Positions 60,320 through 64,000 of a stretch of DNA of 64,000 bases are shown here, in pieces (position 1 is the first letter of the stretch; each line of letters starts with the position of its first letter). Source of the stretch: Polyangia bacterium (GTDB taxonomy: Bacteria; Myxococcota_A; Polyangia; Nannocystales; Nannocystaceae); NCBI GenBank assembly GCA_030424595.1, contig JAUHWG010000014.1, positions 124,001-188,000 on the forward strand, given 5' to 3'. Made by a program: the position numbers and the translations under genes. The notes below the pieces were generated by a model. The model worked only from the letters and a program-made list of their open reading frames with translations, searched no databases and was not told the origin of the DNA.

Positions 60320-60321
<2 letters not shown>
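60254..60321. repeat. 5-bp tandem repeat (GCTCG), about 13 units
   Basis: An uninterrupted run of GCTCG from 60254 to 60321 ends exactly at the stop codon (CTA read on +, TAG on -) of the TPR kinase. Copy-number slippage would not affect the kinase reading frame since it lies outside, but could change the convergent 3' ends. Confidence 0.9.
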
Positions 60322-63115
<2,794 letters not shown>

Positions 63116-63373
63116 CTGCGATCGAGTGTACGCCTTCGTCTCCGCAGCTCGGCTGTCCGCGCAGGGCAGACGTCGTACTCAGCGCGAGAGGGCGCGGGCT
63201 CGATCCTCGCGGTGGTCGATGGGGGCTGCTGCACCGGCTCCACCAGAAGGGGCGCCGGAGGGGAGGCGGCCCAAGCCAGGGTCTAGGAGGGCCCACGGTC
63301 GCTGAATCGCCTCGTATTCACGCCGCACGGTCGGGGACTGCGAATTGTCTTGCACACCGTCGGAAGTGCTCTA

Positions 63374-63395
63374 TTTTTGCACGGTCATGCAAAAA
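63374..63395. promoter_or_regulatory. Perfect palindrome across the start codon of the last gene
   Basis: TTTTTGCA-N6-TGCAAAAA at 63374-63395; the ATG at 63387 lies inside. It could be an operator, or in RNA a hairpin hiding the start codon. Confidence 0.6.
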
Positions 63396-64000
63396 GTTTC
63401 CGCGCGTCTTCAAGAGGCACCTCTCCAGCTCCTTCGGCGGGCGATGGGCGACCGCTTCACTCGCCGGAAGAAGATCCGCCGCTTCGCGAACGCGCTGCGG
63501 AGCTTCGGCGACGAGGCTCGGGTTCGCCCCCGCCTCGTCCGCCTCAAAGAGCTCGGCTGGATCGAAGAGGTGCCGACCCGGGTCCAGCGGATCGTCGGCG
63601 CGCTCGACATGGTCCGCTTTTGGATCGTCCCCTGCGCGGCCGACTACTACAAGTCGAAGGGGATCAACTTCTACTTCCACACGCTGCTCCGCTTCCTCGA
63701 CGATCCGGCCTCGCTGATCGATCCGCTCGGCCTCAACTCGGAGCGCGACACGATCATCGGCCACGTTCTCCAGGTGGTGCACGCCAACCCCGACTACGAC
63801 CTCCAGCTCCTCGAGTCGTTCGAGGACGGGCTCGACGCGATGGAGGCTCAGGTGCGATCGATCCTCGACGGGACCCATCCGCGGGCGAGCTCGATCCTCG
63901 CGACGGTCGAGGACCCCGAGTATCACGCCCGCCTCCTCGAGCATGTCGCCCGCTTCAAGCGATCGCGCGGGCAGGGGCGCTCTCTGCTCCGAGAGAACAT
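63387..64000 (+). CDS. Uncharacterised protein, 3' end outside window
   Basis: Read from ATG 63387 with no stop before the window end; about 204 residues are visible. The N-terminus is basic (MQKVSARLQEAPLQLLRRAM, FTRRKKIRRFANALR). Then LRRLKELGW-like segments, ALDMVRFWIVPCAADYYKSKG, FYFHTLLRFLDDP, and acidic SERDTIIGHVLQVVHANPDYDLQLLESFEDGLD. No domain is recognised. The translation is continuous and codon bias is typical, so the gene is real. A palindrome spans its start codon. No ribosome site is visible in front of the ATG. Confidence 0.8.
   Translation, partial: MQKVSARLQEAPLQLLRRAMGDRFTRRKKIRRFANALRSFGDEARVRPRLVRLKELGWIEEVPTRVQRIVGALDMVRFWIVPCAADYYKSKGINFYFHTLLRFLDDPASLIDPLGLNSERDTIIGHVLQVVHANPDYDLQLLESFEDGLDAMEAQVRSILDGTHPRASSILATVEDPEYHARLLEHVARFKRSRGQGRSLLREN

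Overview
The window is very GC-rich, densely coding chromosome, most likely from a myxobacterium of the Nannocystis/Plesiocystis/Enhygromyxa type (Myxococcota). The evidence is two large Hanks-type Ser/Thr kinases fused to WD40 or TPR arrays, several lipoproteins with long Ser/Thr/Asp/Gly linkers, a MYXO-CTERM-like sorting tail, two ECF sigma factors, class III nucleotide cyclases and a GAF/PAS signalling repertoire. No rRNA, tRNA or CRISPR array was seen. Species assignment is inference.

Layout. 1-3.5 kb: end of a lipase, then an operon of an EACC1-like protein and a membrane-anchored caspase, a probable programmed-death/conflict module. 3.8-9.9 kb: ECF sigma factor translationally coupled to a giant FecR-VIT-vWA-repeat protein. 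10-17.3 kb: glutamate-synthase-like protein, MATE exporter, DAAO-like oxidase, surface metzincin-like protein, PEGA protein and a repeat/TM protein. 17.6-24.6 kb: small lipoproteins and a lipid pair (GPAT plus a GpsA-like protein lacking catalytic residues), broken by a decayed patch (20.9-22.3 kb) with a group II intron RT fragment. 24.8-32.9 kb: DUF2786 protein, AraC regulator, SLC1 transporter, GAF-adenylyl cyclase, a MarR/DUF4336 divergon with two clear operators, and a MOP-type transporter. 33-39 kb: fatty-acyl-reductase-like SDR coupled to a sulfotransferase, a DUF218 protein and a lipoprotein. 39-43.7 kb: TetR/DUF4188 divergon and a minimal division cluster rsmH-ftsL-ftsI. 43.8-47.5 kb: degenerate Fic protein, RibA, YhhQ, PTPS-like protein and SDR. 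48-55 kb: LysA, a hybrid histidine kinase overlapping a receiver-cyclase, a second ECF sigma factor and a sirtuin. 55-64 kb: WD40 kinase, a repeat/TM protein paralogous to the one at 16.4 kb, TPR kinase, and a truncated gene with a palindrome over its start codon.

Two features cut across the regions. First, a dispersed palindromic element of about 165 bp, with CTAG-bounded terminal inverted repeats, occurs whole or in part about nine times, and in six cases supplies the stop codon of the adjacent gene. Second, signalling dominates: two kinases, two cyclases (one adenylyl-type, one with guanylyl-type specificity residues), a hybrid histidine kinase, two ECF factors and three one-component regulators with visible or likely operators.
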